Of a stretch of 64,000 bases of DNA, positions 25,398-37,605 are shown piece after piece. Positions within the stretch are counted from its first letter, which is position 1; the number at the start of each line of letters is the position of its first letter. The translations under genes and the position numbers were made by a program. The DNA is from Lenzites betulinus (lineage: Eukaryota; Basidiomycota; Agaricomycetes; Polyporales; Polyporaceae): positions 1,327,023 to 1,391,022 of the forward strand of contig JABYQU010000002.1 of the NCBI GenBank assembly GCA_022264855.1. The letters run 5' to 3'. The notes under the pieces are model-generated. The model did not search any database, had not been told where the DNA came from, and was given only the letters and a program-made list of their open reading frames with translations.

Positions 25398-26323
25398 TGC
25401 GAGTGGTGGGAGTGTGAGAGGGGGTGTGGTAATGCGAGAGTGGTGTGTGCGAAGAGTGGAGGCTGTTTAACTCTTTAGAAGAGCTGGTGAGGCCGAGTAG
25501 CTGAGTTGGGATGATCTGGGTGGATGGAGAACAGGCCAGATACGCACCACCTTATATACCAGCCTTCTCCCCATGCTACGCCCCGCAGACCCCCCGCGCG
25601 CCCCTCCTGCGCTCGACGCAAGTCGGAACACATCGAACCGTCTCGCACAGACCAGCCCGCAATGGACCGCGGCGCGACATAGCGTGACAGTCGCCTGTCC
25701 CGCGAAAGGCAAGGCGCGGCGATGGACACAGAGTCTGGCCGGCCGTGGCGGCACAGGCGTTGCAGATAGAATGGCCCAGTCGCGGTCACGTGCGGGCCAT
25801 AGGCGTTCTGGCCGAAAAAGGCTCGCCTGGAACGCCGCACCGCCGCCCACAAGCTCAAACAACATCGTGCGACTTTCGCTCCCGGCCTTTCGACACCCTT
25901 CGCCGCATATGGGCCTCGTAGAGTCTACTGGGCCTGGACGGCGCGGTTGCTGATATGACGCACCAGTTTAATTGACCCCGCATTTCCGAGCCGCCACGCG
26001 CCAGTCAGACGTTCTTGATTATCCCGGCTCTTTCCCCGAGGCTGCGCATCCAGGTAAAGTCGATTTGGGCCTGGACCTATCGTTTATCGGTGCGATTCCG
26101 AACGCCGAGGTGAGGAGTAATTGTACCTCTAGCACGTCTCAATTGATTTGTAACTCACAGCTGAGGGCGCCCGTGACGCCGGGCCATGCACATCGCAGAT
26201 CGTACTCGTCTTCCGAACGTTCGGCGGATGCCTCACTTCCTAGAGCTTACACATGTAACCCCGACCTACTGCAGCGCCATCATCCCGACAACATACGAAA
26301 AAATACAACGATAACAACTAGTC
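25398..26323. other. Intergenic between small membrane protein and TBC gene
   Basis: About 0.9 kb with the promoter of the small membrane-protein gene. A TATA-like tatataa-type string (25,552-25,558, read on the minus strand) lies about 160 bp upstream of its start. The rest should include the TBC gene 3' UTR. No coding evidence. Confidence 0.35.
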
Positions 26324-28665
26324 CTACAAGTCCGGCAGTTCTCGCTCAATCAGCCTCTTCCACGTACTCTCGCGCCACCACTCGTCCATGCTGTCGATGC
26401 GCTCCCAGAGGTTCTCCTCATCGACGCCGTACATCTCGTACTTGCCGTTGTTAAGCGGCCGTCCTTCGCGTTTCGCGGCCTCCAATGCTGCTTTATTCTC
26501 TCCCCTAATCGGGCGGTTTTAAGCTCAAGCGCCGGGAGGTGAGTATGTAGAAGCCGAGAGTACGTACCTCAGAAGCTCCAGGAGCTCCTTCTTGTCCGGA
26601 AAGAATAGCCGTGGCTCCAGAACACCCAAGATCGCGAGCGCCGCACGATACAGGAAGGCGTCCCCCTCCAGCATGACCACGTCCCAGACGCGCGCGCATG
26701 CTTCGAAAGGTAGGTGGTCCAGGAACAGCGGCACAAGCCAGTCTGGCAGGTATGCCGCAGGCGATACGTGGTGCTGCTTGAAGTTGAAGTAGACTAATAG
26801 CTTGGCGTTAGTAATGCCAGCGCGCTGTTACGGCATTGGACGTACTTTTAGGCATCCCATCGGCTAGGAGGGTATCGAATATCCTGACGGACGTCAGATG
26901 ATGTCCTGATACATGTTGGAGGAGCAATCACCTGTAGTATGCTTCTACCTAGTCGTCTGCATGTTAGCTCCCGGGAGGTTGAAAGAAGAAGAGGCCGCTC
27001 ACATCATCCCTCGAGGACATGCCGCCGTAGAACGACCGTAGGCAATGCCGTTCTAGCAAGTTTCGGAGCACAACAAACCCCTGCGCCGCAGGCATGTTCA
27101 GGAGCATCATCGCCGCGATCTTCGCTATTCCCACTACGTATCCGAGGCCCTCGTCTGAGCGTGCTACAACCCACGCACACAGCATATCTCGTAGGTCTTG
27201 GTACATAGGGCCCCTTTCGGGGTTGAACAAGTGAATGGAAGGGAGCGTTGTCCGTATGTCTTCCTCAAGCAAACTTAATACCGTTGTGGGAAACGAGCCT
27301 GATGCCAGTGCTCTCTTCGCTCGGGCAGAGCACGTTTTGTACGAGTCTATTTGATAGCATATAAGCACACTTCTCTTTCTGTAGTCACCGGCTGACCTTT
27401 GCTGAGCGCGAGCGCGTTGCCTACTGCGGCCTGCCACAGGGGCGCGCGAAGCTTGGTGGGTATTCCCTCCCACCACAGTCTTCGTAGCGCTGAGTTCCGA
27501 TTCACGACGGTCCAGTCTGGGATGATCTCGCGCTCCCAAATCTCGATCGACTCTTCCAGCCGCCGCTCGCGAGCAAGGCGTCTTTCCTGCAACGCTCTGC
27601 GCCGCTTCTCCTCTGTACGCGGAATAAAGCGCATATATGCGTGTATATGCGGAGCAGCAGTGATATGATTATGCGAGACATACTACGTCAATGAATGTTC
27701 ATTCGAAGGGCGAGGAGGCCGATGCGCATAAATGACTGACCGGCGGCGCGACTATGCTTCATCATCTCCTCCCAATCATGCTGATGTTTCCTGTCCTCGG
27801 TCCGCGGTTTGGGCGGGAGGTACGGCGGGCGCGTCTTGCTGATGACTTTGTCGAGCATGCTCGGCCCGACGGAGCGCGTGATTCGGTGCCGTTTCGGTGG
27901 TGGTGGGTCCGCGAACTTGGGTGTAGTGGGCGTAGGAAGAGACGACGATGTAGGTAGAGGCGCGGGAGACGGAATAGAGAGCGCGGAGGTGGAAGCGGCG
28001 CCGGCGTTCGCTAGCGGGACGTTCACGGGCGTGGGCGGGCCCTTGGTGCGGATGTGGTCGAGCGAGGCGGCGTACTGCGGATGGTGCATTGGATGCGCGC
28101 CATCTGAAGCGTCCGTCTCTATGGACGCTCTCACATCGGACGCGTCGTCGGGGTGCATTTCTTTCGCCACGACTTGCGACCCGGACAGATCTATTTGGAC
28201 GGCGGGGTAGTCCGAGACAATCTCCTCGGGGTCTTCATGCTGCAGCGGCGGCGGGAGTTGATTGTCGGACAGGGACACAGAAGAGAACTCAGATGAGAGA
28301 GGCACGTCGTACAGGGAGTCTTGGTGCGATGAGGATTGTGACTGTATGCGCGACGGCGGTGAATGCGCAAGAGACGGCGGAGAGTCCTGGTCGGCGTCGA
28401 TATCGAACGTAGAGACGGACGCGTCCGCATCGACGGAGAAGCCGATTTTCGTGACAATATCATCGAGGCCCCCTGCGTCGGTCTGCCAGGTTTCCGCAGC
28501 TTTCATTCTCTTCGCGAGCTCCTGGCGGATCGCGGCTGGACTGAACTCGGGCACGTCCATGTCTTCGTTGTCCGAGAACGCATCGTCGAGAGAGAAGCCG
28601 TCCGGCAGGCTCGTCCTGGGCGCGGCGTCGCGCGGGGAGTCCTCGTCGTCCGAGCGATGGTCCAT
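26324..28665 (-). CDS. TBC-domain RabGAP
   Basis: GTPase-activating protein for Rab GTPases. The ATG at 28,665 opens a long acidic, Ser/Pro-rich N-terminal region (MDHRSDDEDSPRDAAPRTSL) that ends with VISKTRPPYLPPKPRTEDRK and a helical lead-in (EEKRRRALQERRLARERRLE). The TBC domain follows: WEREIIPDWTVV, RRLWWEGIPTKLRAPLWQ, then LFNPERGPMYQDLRDMLCAW, GYVVGIAKIAAMMLLNMPAA and KIYFNFKQHHVSPAAYLPDW. The catalytic Arg finger of the IxxDxxR motif was looked for and should lie near the first intron cluster (SLLEEDIRTTLPSIHLF has the corresponding DIRT-type motif). The stop follows KRLIERELPDL at 26,324-26,326. It resembles fungal Gyp-type RabGAPs; the Rab partner is unknown. Confidence 0.87.
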
Positions 28666-28874
28666 GACGAGAAAGCGGTGGTGAGAGGTAAAGTTAGCGT
28701 TACGGTGTGGTCCGCGACCGCCTGGAAGCGCTGCAGGGTCTGCGCAGTGCGCGCCTTGATTGGGACGCGCTCCGGCTGCCTTTAGCGCCGTCGGCCCGCC
28801 CTGGTGGCGCATGCACAAAGTTGAAGGAACGCGTCCCGCTCGGCGGCTTTCTCTCGTTCATCGTCGAAGGCATC

Positions 28875-29426
28875 ATGTCTAAATCACCGGTAACATGCCA
28901 CGGTACGTGGGCACCTACCAGTAGAAGTGCGCGATAAACAAACGCCGCTCGATCCAGTATTGGACTCCTCCATCGGTAAACCCGCGGCGGGTGTCCCGGT
29001 GCAGTTACAGCAACTGCGCTCAGCGGATGACCCAACATCCGGCTTCGTTACTTTGGCAGAAGGGTGGGCCGATGTGGTTTTAATATTCCAGACATACGCA
29101 TTGAGATAAACGCAGTGTGACCGACTACGACGGTCGTTGTATGCAACTCTACCCCGAAGCCGCCCCAGGTCAGAAGCGCGAGGACCTGATCAAACTCCAG
29201 GCCGGAGGATTGTACAAAGTCATGTTTAAAACCAAGGACTACTTCAAGAGCACTGGTCGCACGTGTTTCTATCCCTGGGTGGAGGTAATCAACCTGTCCA
29301 AGTACATGCCGCCTCTCATACTAACTTGCTGTGTAGATCACATTTGAAATCGTTAATCCGGCAGAGCACTACCACATACCGCTGCTCATCAGCCCATACT
29401 CGTACACGACCTACCGAGGAAGCTGA
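28875..29426 (+). CDS. 5-hydroxyisourate hydrolase (transthyretin-like)
   Basis: Second enzyme of urate oxidation, converting 5-hydroxyisourate to OHCU. The ATG at 28,875 gives MSKSPVTCHVLDSSIGKPAA with the first intron inside the CHVLD motif, whose His is catalytic. GVPVQLQQLR, VTDYDGRC and CFYPWVEITFEI follow, then HYHIPLLISPYSYTTYRGS and the stop. The C-terminal YRGS tetrapeptide is the family hallmark that lines the active site. Four exons give about 130 aa, as expected. It is divergent from the TBC gene with 209 bp between start codons, a likely shared promoter. Confidence 0.94.
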
Positions 29427-29696
29427 ATGGGAAGCGATATCTGACGAGAAATCCACATTGACGATGAGGCGGTACGATACCTACTGTACATGGTGCTCTA
29501 GCGATAGGCCTGTGATATACGGATGCAGCAATGAACGATGTACAATGGCGAACGAGTCTAGCGGTACAGTTACGGATCCAGAGCGGCGACCTAGATACAT
29601 AGCGGATGCGCGGATAGGTGACGATGATAAAAAGACGAGAAAATCGTACAGTAAGATAGGCCATTCGGGAACGCAGCAGGACAGCGACAAAAACGT

Positions 29697-31169
29697 TCAT
29701 GCGATACTCAGTCCGTTCACGCCCTCCTCGGCGCCACCTACCTCGCGTTCGCCATCACGCCGGGCACGGGTCATAGGTCGCAGTACCGGACTGGATAGCC
29801 CGATCTGAGCCCGCAGGGTCGGACTTGATAGGACACTGGCAGAGCCGAAGCTCTGCCGGTTGTTGAAGTAAGAGCTGGCGCCCTGTACCACAGGAGAGGA
29901 GGCACCGGAATGGATGCCGTTGGAGATAGGTATCGGAATGGGCATGCTCAAACGAGGCGCACCATTGCCCATGCGAAGCTGAGCGACGGAGGGAGAGACC
30001 GCTCGGCGCTTGGCCGCGGTGGGGTATGGATCGTAGCGATCGTCAACTGCGGCATTATGGTTAGCGGCGGACAAACGCATATGGGAGAGAGCTCCACTAA
30101 CTGGACATACGTTTCCTCTTGTTGCGCACTGCGCTCGTGGATGTAGGCGGAGGAGTGTATCTCCAGGACGATATGCTTGGTGAACCGACGGCCGAAGAGG
30201 GCTGCTTTGCTTGTCGTTAGTAACAACTAAACGGGTATCTTCTGCGACGACGTACCGTGTCTACGTCCATCGCGAAGCCGATTGGGCTCTCCAGCATCGA
30301 CAAGTCGTCTCCGTTAACGCTTTGCGCAGGTGTTACGGGCTTCGTGGGCGCAACAGAGTCGGTGTATGCGAACAATACCGAGTCGTCCAGCTCCTCGTCA
30401 TCACTTGGCGTCGACTCTCTTTGTGTCTCCTCTTCGGCGGCGTCTTCGGGATAGCGGCCGCGGTCCGACGCCGGCCGTGGTGTACGCGGATGCATGCTGA
30501 ACGACGCGAGCATGCGCTGGAACTGCGCCTCGGACTGCACCTCGTTCTCCTGCGTGTGGGACTCGGCCACAAGCCGCTGGATGTGCGGCATCTTCATCTG
30601 CAGCCGCTGTCGTGCGAAGCGTCGCATGAGGACGAGAGCGAGAAAGAATACGAGGGGGTAAGACGCACGGGTTTCGAGGGTTTGCGCTGGTGCATCCGCA
30701 TGCCAGGCATATGTTCGTCTGTGCCTGAGCTCGAGCTCGAGGCGGAGGTGAGGCGCGGGGGAGTCCGTGGTCGGCTGGTCTTCATGCTCGTGTCGCTTTC
30801 TGAATCAATGGTCGGTCCGGGCAGGAGGGGCGTGGCGTGGCCCGAGTCGCTGTCCGTGGACATCTTGTCCCGATCGCTCTCAGAATCTTCCCCGGTCCCG
30901 TTTGAGCTGTGGCGGCGGGTGAAGGACGTCACCAGAGGGCTATGCTGCAGTCGGGCCTCTGCCGATGTGATCAGTCCGAGTCCGCCGACCGAGCGCGGGC
31001 CAAGGAGACTGGGGCGACGCAGACGCAGCATAAAGGGGCTCAAGTCATCTGAGGCAGAAGGTGGAAGCGTAGTCGATGGGGAGGAAGGCAGAGCGAAGTC
31101 GGACGAAGATGTGGGTAGAGAGGGTCGAGTAGAGATAGACATGGAGCTACGCTCAGGTTGGTTATGCAT
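29697..31169 (-). CDS. Ser/Pro-rich orphan protein
   Basis: I do not recognise this protein. At least four exons join in frame. Exon 1 (MHNQPERSSMSISTRPSLPT, from 31,169; the next ATG is at 31,142) is Ser/Thr/Pro-rich and includes SPFMLRLRRPSLLGPRS. Exon 2 reads RLQMKMPHIQRLVAESHTQE followed by SEAQFQRMLASFSMHP and an acidic stretch. Exon 3 gives SISSWRYTPPPTSTSAVRNK. Exon 4 gives a KRRAVSPSVAQLRM basic patch and ends GVNGLSIA at 29,697. Many SP/TP sites and basic KR patches suggest a phosphorylated nuclear protein; that is inference from composition only. Confidence 0.68.
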
Positions 31170-31454
31170 TGTGGTTTTAAATTGGATATGTGAGGACTTC
31201 AGGGGCAGAGGTTGGCAGAAGTTGCATGGAGGCAAGGTTCACGAACGATGTAGCTGGAAAGCAGGTAGATGTGGCTAAGTTCAGGGAGGGCCGATAGACT
31301 CTGTTCAGCGCTCGTCACTAGGCCTTTTACAGCATCACAATGGGCGCTCCTTTGGGCGTCACATAACTTTCCACGATGATCATTAAATGTTGTTATACTA
31401 CCATCTCATGGTTTCGACTGTATATATCAAAAAGGCAGCAACAATCAAGTAAAT

Positions 31455-32196
31455 CTACAAGGCACGGATGAGGGAGACCGCAGTGGCAGTCGCAGTCCCA
31501 ATCAAACCTATTTTCGTATGTCAGCGCTATGTCACTTCTGCGCGAATATGGGCGGTGAATTGCTCACCGAAAGTAGAGAGGATGCCCGCGTAAGCGATGT
31601 ATCCGGCGTTGCGCTGTGAACAGGATGAGCATACACGTTCGAAGACGATAACAGACAGCGTCATCGCTGACCTTGACGGGGTCACCAGTGCTGTATCCAA
31701 TCGTGTAGAAGATGCGGGACACCACATAAACACCACACATCGTAGCCGCGGCCACGGGGTACTGCAAGCCGGCAATCAGGGTCGAGGAGACAACGATGGG
31801 GATCGACTCCAGGGTATTTTGGTGCGCGCCTGAAAGGGTGTGAGATATATTTCAGAAAGTGATCTGACAATCTCCTTACGTTGCGTGCAGTTGAAGACTT
31901 GTGCCTCTTTCTTGGCTGCTGCCTCGGCTTGCTCAGCGTAGACTGCAAAGGGGATCAGTTTTAGCGTTTTCCAGGCTGCAATATGAAGACATACCCTGAG
32001 GGTAGGCAATTCCGGCGCGTTTGCGTGCCCCGCCGACGCGCATAGACTGCCAGAACAGGAGGTAAAAGGTTGAAACCACCGCTGCCGCGGGGTAAGCAAA
32101 CCTAAAGACGATATGTGAGCAACTCGAAAAACAGGCTGCGGTCTCTGGCGCGTACTCTTTAGGGAGGACGATGCCAGTGATGGTTGTGGCGGCCAT
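31455..32196 (-). CDS. Microsomal glutathione S-transferase 3-like (MAPEG family)
   Basis: Small integral membrane enzyme of the MAPEG family with glutathione transferase or peroxidase activity. The ATG at 32,196 encodes MAATTITGIVLPKE; after an intron the protein continues FAYPAAAVVSTFYLLFWQSM with the first span, then RVGGARKRAGIAYPQVYAEQ. The MGST3 signature FNCTQRAHQNTLESIP spans an exon junction, followed by VVSSTLIAGLQYPVAAATMC and VYVVSRIFYTIGYSTGDP. The protein ends ATATAVSLIRAL at 31,455-31,457. About 145-150 aa and four predicted spans match the family. Confidence 0.9.
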
Positions 32197-33170
32197 TGCG
32201 TTCAAGGTTGGAAAGGTGCGTGGGGGAAGGAGGGGGAGATTATAGACGGGGTGTGTGAAGAGAAGCAGGTCGAATACCCGCGGTCTTTATACACGCCGCG
32301 CCCGGGCCAGGAACTGCGGCCGTGACCTGCGTCGAAGTACGCGTCAGCACACGGGCCGATCGTCTGGTATATCGGAATTGTTGCCACAACCGACTCCGAG
32401 ATCATCGCAGTGACACGTACCTCAATCGACGACACCAGGTGGGCGCACACTAGCCCATGTGAGAGCGAGCAGACCACTCCCGTCGCCCTAGGTTGGAGTC
32501 GCGACATTGACGGGAAGCATGTCCGTTGCTATAGGGAGGATAGCGGGCAGGGTTCTGTACGTTGCGGTAACCTTCGTCAAGGTTCGAGGGCACCTGAACG
32601 GATCGAGGCCACGTATGATCGCATACATGATACCTTGTGTCGATCCCCACGGCGACAATGTTCCCCGCATCCCGAACCCCTCTCCGTCTCGCTCGGCCTT
32701 TCCCGACGCCGGGAATCCACGCATTGCGATGTCCATTCATTAGACAGCGGCCAGCGAGCTGCGTGCACTGTTTCAGTGCTTTCTAATCCATTCAGAACGC
32801 CGAACTCGAGATTCTATACACGCGGGCATTTGGAAGACAGCTTATACAAGAAACCGTACCACTCATACGAGCTTTGGGGCGCTCGAGAACTGTATATCAT
32901 TGACAGTACGCTGTCCATGTCAGGGCTCAGTCAGCCGTAACACACAAAGCCGCGCGTTGCAAGCCGAACATAGACGTCACCGGCACTCGCAAAGAGCGGG
33001 CTTAAGGCCACTGGCGTTGAATTCAAGTCCGTTTTATTCGGAACACACGCTCGATCCTGCACCACGTGGCTCAAGGCACGCGCGTCTCTCTAAAATTTGG
33101 GTAAGCGCCCATAAACCGATAGCCTGCCGGCTCTGCATTCATCTCTACTTCCAGTGCTCGCTGTTTCACC
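32197..33170. other. Divergent intergenic region of MGST3-like and RRB1 genes
   Basis: Almost 1 kb between two divergent start codons. It must carry both promoters. Open frames in it look non-coding. No repeat or RNA gene was recognised. Confidence 0.4.
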
Positions 33171-34890
33171 ATGTCTAAACGCTCGGCCACAGAAATTCAG
33201 GCTTCATCGGAAAGCCAGGGGGAATCCCGAAAGGCGCAAAGGGGGGAGTTTGGACTACACAAGACGGCGCCGGAAGATGGGATGGGCGACTTTGAGGACG
33301 CTTGGGAGGATGAGCTTGAGAGCGATGAGGAAGTGGTAGATGCTGAAGCGAGTAAGGGCGAAGACGGTGGGTGAATGCTTTCCGACCCGTGCGTTAATAC
33401 CTGTGCTGAACCATTGAAAAGGCATGGACGTGGACGATGATGTTATGCCTCCGATCGAGGAGTCCGATGAGCAGCCCGCCGCGCCGGAAGCCTTTATTCC
33501 AGGCGTGCACCATCTAGAGAAGGATGAGATCCTCGAACCAGACGATGGCGTGTATGTCATGCGGCATAACATGAGCGTGGACTGGCCATGTCTTTCTTTC
33601 GATATCCTCCGAGACAACCTCGGCGACCAGAGGCAAAGGTTTCCCGCCACCGCTTTTCTAGTGTCCGGGACGCAGGCGGATGTCCCGAAAAACAACGCGA
33701 TCTCCGTGTACAAGATGAGCTCTTTACAACGGACACAAAAGCATGAAGGTACGCGCATAAATTCGCCATGTCTATAACCCACTAAAGCAGTGGCTCACAC
33801 ACAGATTCCGATGATGAGGACGAGGACGAAGATGAGGATGCACTGGACGAGGACCCCCTCCTTGAATATCGCTCCGTACCACACCTTGGCGCCGTGAACC
33901 GCATCCGCGCCCAGCCACTCCCCGCAGACTCCCCACTACCACCAGTCTCCCAACCCTACTTCGTCGCGAGCTGGTCAGAAACAGGCAAGGTGCACATATT
34001 CGACGTGCGGCCGCTCATCGAAGCCCTCGACGTCCCCGGGTACACGATCGACAAAGCGCGCACGCACAAGCCCGCGTTCACCATCAACTCGCACGGGCAG
34101 GCAGAGGGCTTCGCGATGGACTGGGCGTCGTCCGGCGGCGCGAACCCGTCCGCGCTGCGCCTGCTCACGGGCGACGTGGACTCGAAGATCTACCTCACGA
34201 CGACGACGCCGTCCGGGTTCAACGCGCTCACGCAGGCGTTCCGGACACACTCGGACAGCGTCGAGGACCTGCAGTGGAGCCCCGCGGAGCCGACCGTGTT
34301 CGCGTCGTGCTCCGCGGACCAGAGCGTGCAGATCTGGGACGTGCGCGCGAAGGGCAGGCGGAGCGTGGCGGGCATCGATCGTGCGCACCGCGCCGACGTC
34401 AATGTCATCAGCTGGAACCGCTCGACGTCGTATCTCCTGCTTAGCGGCGGCGATGAGGGTGGGATCAAGGTGTGGGATCTGCGGAATGTCAAGAAGAGCG
34501 GGTAAGTTCTGTCTTGCTACCCTCATGCATTGTAATTGCTCATTTTCGTTTAGTGTCATTGCGCCTGATCCCGCCCCGGTCGCTGCGTTCAACTGGCACA
34601 CCGCGCCCATCACCTCCATCGAGTGGCATCCTACAGAAGACTCCATCTTCGCTGCGTCCGGCGCCGACGACCAGGTCACCCTCTGGGATCTCGCGGTCGA
34701 GCAAGACGACGAGGAGACCGGCACAATGGAAGCGACGCCGCAAGGAGGTCGCAACGTTCCTCCACAGTTACTCTTCGTGCATCAGGGCCAGAAGGACATC
34801 AAGGAGGTGCACTGGCATCCACAGATACCGGGCATGGTCGTCAGCACCGCGCTCGACGGCTTCAACCTTTTCAAAACGATCTCTGTATGA
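33171..34890 (+). CDS. RRB1: Glutamate-rich WD-repeat protein RRB1/GRWD1
   Basis: Chaperone of ribosomal protein L3 and factor in 60S assembly. The ATG at 33,171 gives [20 protein letters not shown]. An acidic N-terminal region is followed by [20 protein letters not shown] and [20 protein letters not shown], diagnostic of the family. An acidic loop ([20 protein letters not shown]) precedes the WD40 propeller, with blades such as [34 protein letters not shown] and [17 protein letters not shown]. The C-terminus [20 protein letters not shown] then FNLFKTISV ends at 34,890. Three or four short introns. Together with RRP1 it is one of two ribosome-assembly genes in the block. Confidence 0.94.
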
Positions 34891-35183
34891 TCGATCGCCA
34901 ACCAGGGTAGCCCCGGTAGCGGCGGCGGCGTGGCTGATGTGGAGTAGCAGTATTCTCGGTGAACTATTCACCTGTTGTAGCATGGCTATATAGGCCGTTG
35001 TTTGATGTGCAGCATAGGATTTGGATATAAAGTAGCCATTATTCATACACATGCTTGAGGTCGGGTGGCATAGGTCTACAACGTGCATATCGTAATGTAT
35101 GTGAAAGAAGTCCTGTTGCGAATCCATTGGTAGACACGTCCGGGGCTAAGTCTATGGGGGCTCTGCAAGGGCGCGGGGATCGC

Positions 35184-36527
35184 TCAGTACATGGTACTAG
35201 CATTGTTACCCTTCGGAGTGCGAATCTGGCGAACATAGCGGTGTTAAGAAACAAGTGATGTGAAGTGGAGGGAAATCTTACCTTCTCGATATTCTTATGG
35301 AGCATATCGGTGAGAACCGCGTATATGCTGCGCAAGTCGTAAAGATTCTGACGTGCAATGTACAGTTGCTTCTCATCATGCTCTTTCAGCGCGAGCTGTT
35401 GAAATATGTCAGCACATTTGGGAAGTGTTTGGGCGCAAGGGATGCTTACCACATAATCCTCGAGATGAGGGTACTTCATGATCTTCGAGCAAATCTTACC
35501 GCGCGTGAGGTAATCCTGCCGGGCCGCATCACGAAGGTTGTATGCGCTCTCCTGAGAGCGGTGAATCTCAGACAGCACGTCTGAGAGGCGGGGTTAGTAA
35601 GGGATACTATGTCCTCTTCGCCTGACTGCCCACCTTCCTGAATCTGAACGCCTGAGGAGAAGGTTAGTGAGGCATCATCACCAGGAGAGGGTGCTACCAC
35701 AAACCGAAGTTATCTCCACTGAAGTCAAAAGGTAAGAGGCTTGTGTACGGAATCAATACATGGACACGTACTCTTCAATTCTATAGGATTATTGTTAGTC
35801 TAACGCGAAACTCACACGATGTGGGGAGTTGGAATACCTACCTGGGCATTGAGAGATTGATCCACAGCTTGACCTTGTCCTGTAGGGAGAGTCAAAATGT
35901 GAGAAGGAAGGTTGTGAAGACGAGTGGGTTTCTTACGCAAAGCTCAGCCATAGTCTCACACTCCCGCTTGAGCTGCTCATGCAAGGCTGCGGTATGCTTG
36001 TTCCCTATCATCTTGGCAGGGTTTTTTGCATGGCTAGCATCATTTGTGATCGAAACACCGTTGACCCCTCCTCCTGCGTCAAGCTTACGCTTCTTTGTCT
36101 CAGGCTCTGGGACAGCAGACGGCGGGGGGTACACAGTGGCATCCGTGGTCCGTGCTGCCTGAGACAGGTGAAACGGAGAGCTGGTCTGGTATGTAGACTC
36201 TATGATCTTCTGCAAGTCGCTGAATAATAATCATGAGCTGACGCCCATGCATTACGCATCAATGGATTATACACGTACAGGATCTGGGGTAAAGTATGAG
36301 GTCACCTTGCCCTTGATACATTTCCTGCTACTCACCTTCTGGGGAAACGCCTCAAAGACCACCTTCTCCCCTTCAACGCGCACCCTTTCCCGGAATTCCT
36401 TTGAAGGAGGAGGAGGGTAAGCGCGTGAACGCTTACGACGCGCTATAATGGCGAGCAATTATTGATCAGGACCTACGTCGAGTTCATTCTTCAGCTTCTT
36501 GTCCATGGTGAGAGGCTTCGTAGACAT
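35184..36527 (-). CDS. Proteasome activator PA28/REG subunit
   Basis: 11S activator that caps the 20S proteasome. The ATG at 36,527 gives MSTKPLTMDKKLKNELD. Later exons read RKRSRAYPPPPSKEFRERVR, an insert with an NLS-like KKRKLDAGGG (the region of the homologue-specific linker), then helical segments CDKVKLWINLSMPRIEEYDF and NFGLAVQIQEDVLSEIHRSQ. The last part reads YIARQNLYDLRSIYAVLTDM then LHKNIEKIRTPKG, the conserved end of the REG fold, and terminates NNASTMY at 35,184-35,186. The nuclear-like linker and the C-terminal MY resemble PA28-gamma (PSME3) rather than alpha/beta. Budding yeast lacks the gene, so it is a useful lineage marker. Confidence 0.86.
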
Positions 36528-37605
36528 CTTGCACGTAAACTGAATTTAGCGGCTAGAAGGTGGGTTTTCGATTCGTATGCGGGGACCAGCTGCGGTACTG
36601 AACAAGAAGTGTTGAGAGAAAGACGCAGCCACTGGGCAGCGTATGAGAACGCGAAGCGCGTTGAAAGAGGACCCCCGCCAATACGCCGGGAGCTCATATG
36701 CGGGCGCTACCGAAAATGGGCCCGAAGGGCCCGAAAAGCTACATGCCATTCACCGAAAATAGGCCTCCGGGGGGGCTCCTTGAACTCGTACCACCACATC
36801 AACGAAATTTCCCACGCACTGTCTACCCCGCAGGACGTGTGGATAAACGATAAAAGTAAAGGTAGAAAGACAGAAGGACATAAGGATGATGAGAGATAGC
36901 CAAGGTGGTACGTATTTGAGAATGAGACTGACTCGAGAAGTGAGTAGGCAGGTGGGGAACGAGAACAGAGCCCACCTGGAGCAGAGAGAGATGCCTGCGA
37001 AGAGAAGCAGATGCCCGCAACACACGAGGAGGAAGGGGTAGCGGATGCCCGCCATGTCGAGCAGAGGGATGCCCATGATAGAGCGGATGCCCGTAACAGT
37101 ACGGATGCCCATCTAAACTACGATGGATGCCTGCAACGAGCAGAAGGGATCGCAAGAAAACATAGGATGAAGGATGTGGCCCGAGAAGGCCGACGCCCCC
37201 GAGATCCCCGAACCGGCGCCCCGGCGCGAGCCAGCGCCCGGAACAAGCCGACGATGAGAAGATAAGGAAACGACATAAGATAAGATCGCACGAACGACAA
37301 CGGGGGGGGGAGAGAGGAGGAGGGAGGATGGCAAAACCACAACCCCACCAACACCAGAGCAGGAGAGCACAGAGAACGGGGAGCAAGGACGGGGAGGGAG
37401 AGGAGATTGAAGGAGCGCCCCCAGGTAGGTGATGGTACAGGAGGGGCACATAAATGACGCCTGGGGAAGCCACTCAACCATAGCAGACAGAAAATGGGGA
37501 AACTGAGAAAGGGAGACCAGAGGGTGAAGGACAAAGAGTGCGCGAGTATCGCAAGCGAATTGTGAGTATGGGCGTTTCTCTAGAAGGGATATATACAGGT
37601 GCTGA
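36528..37605. repeat. LINE-like 5' flank with GATGCCC repeats
   Basis: After the PA28 start the sequence becomes purine-rich. A degenerate tandem array with the core gatgccc or gatgcct recurs at about 36,990, 37,010, 37,044, 37,068, 37,086, 37,103 and 37,126, spaced 17-34 bp. A run of nine G sits at about 37,300. Both are plausible parts of the 5' UTR or promoter of the LINE-like element that follows. The exact 5' end was not found. Confidence 0.45.

Noticed and set aside
25467..25865. Overlapping minus-strand frames of 127-132 codons
   Set aside because: They lie in the promoter of the small membrane-protein gene, overlap each other in different frames and resemble no protein.
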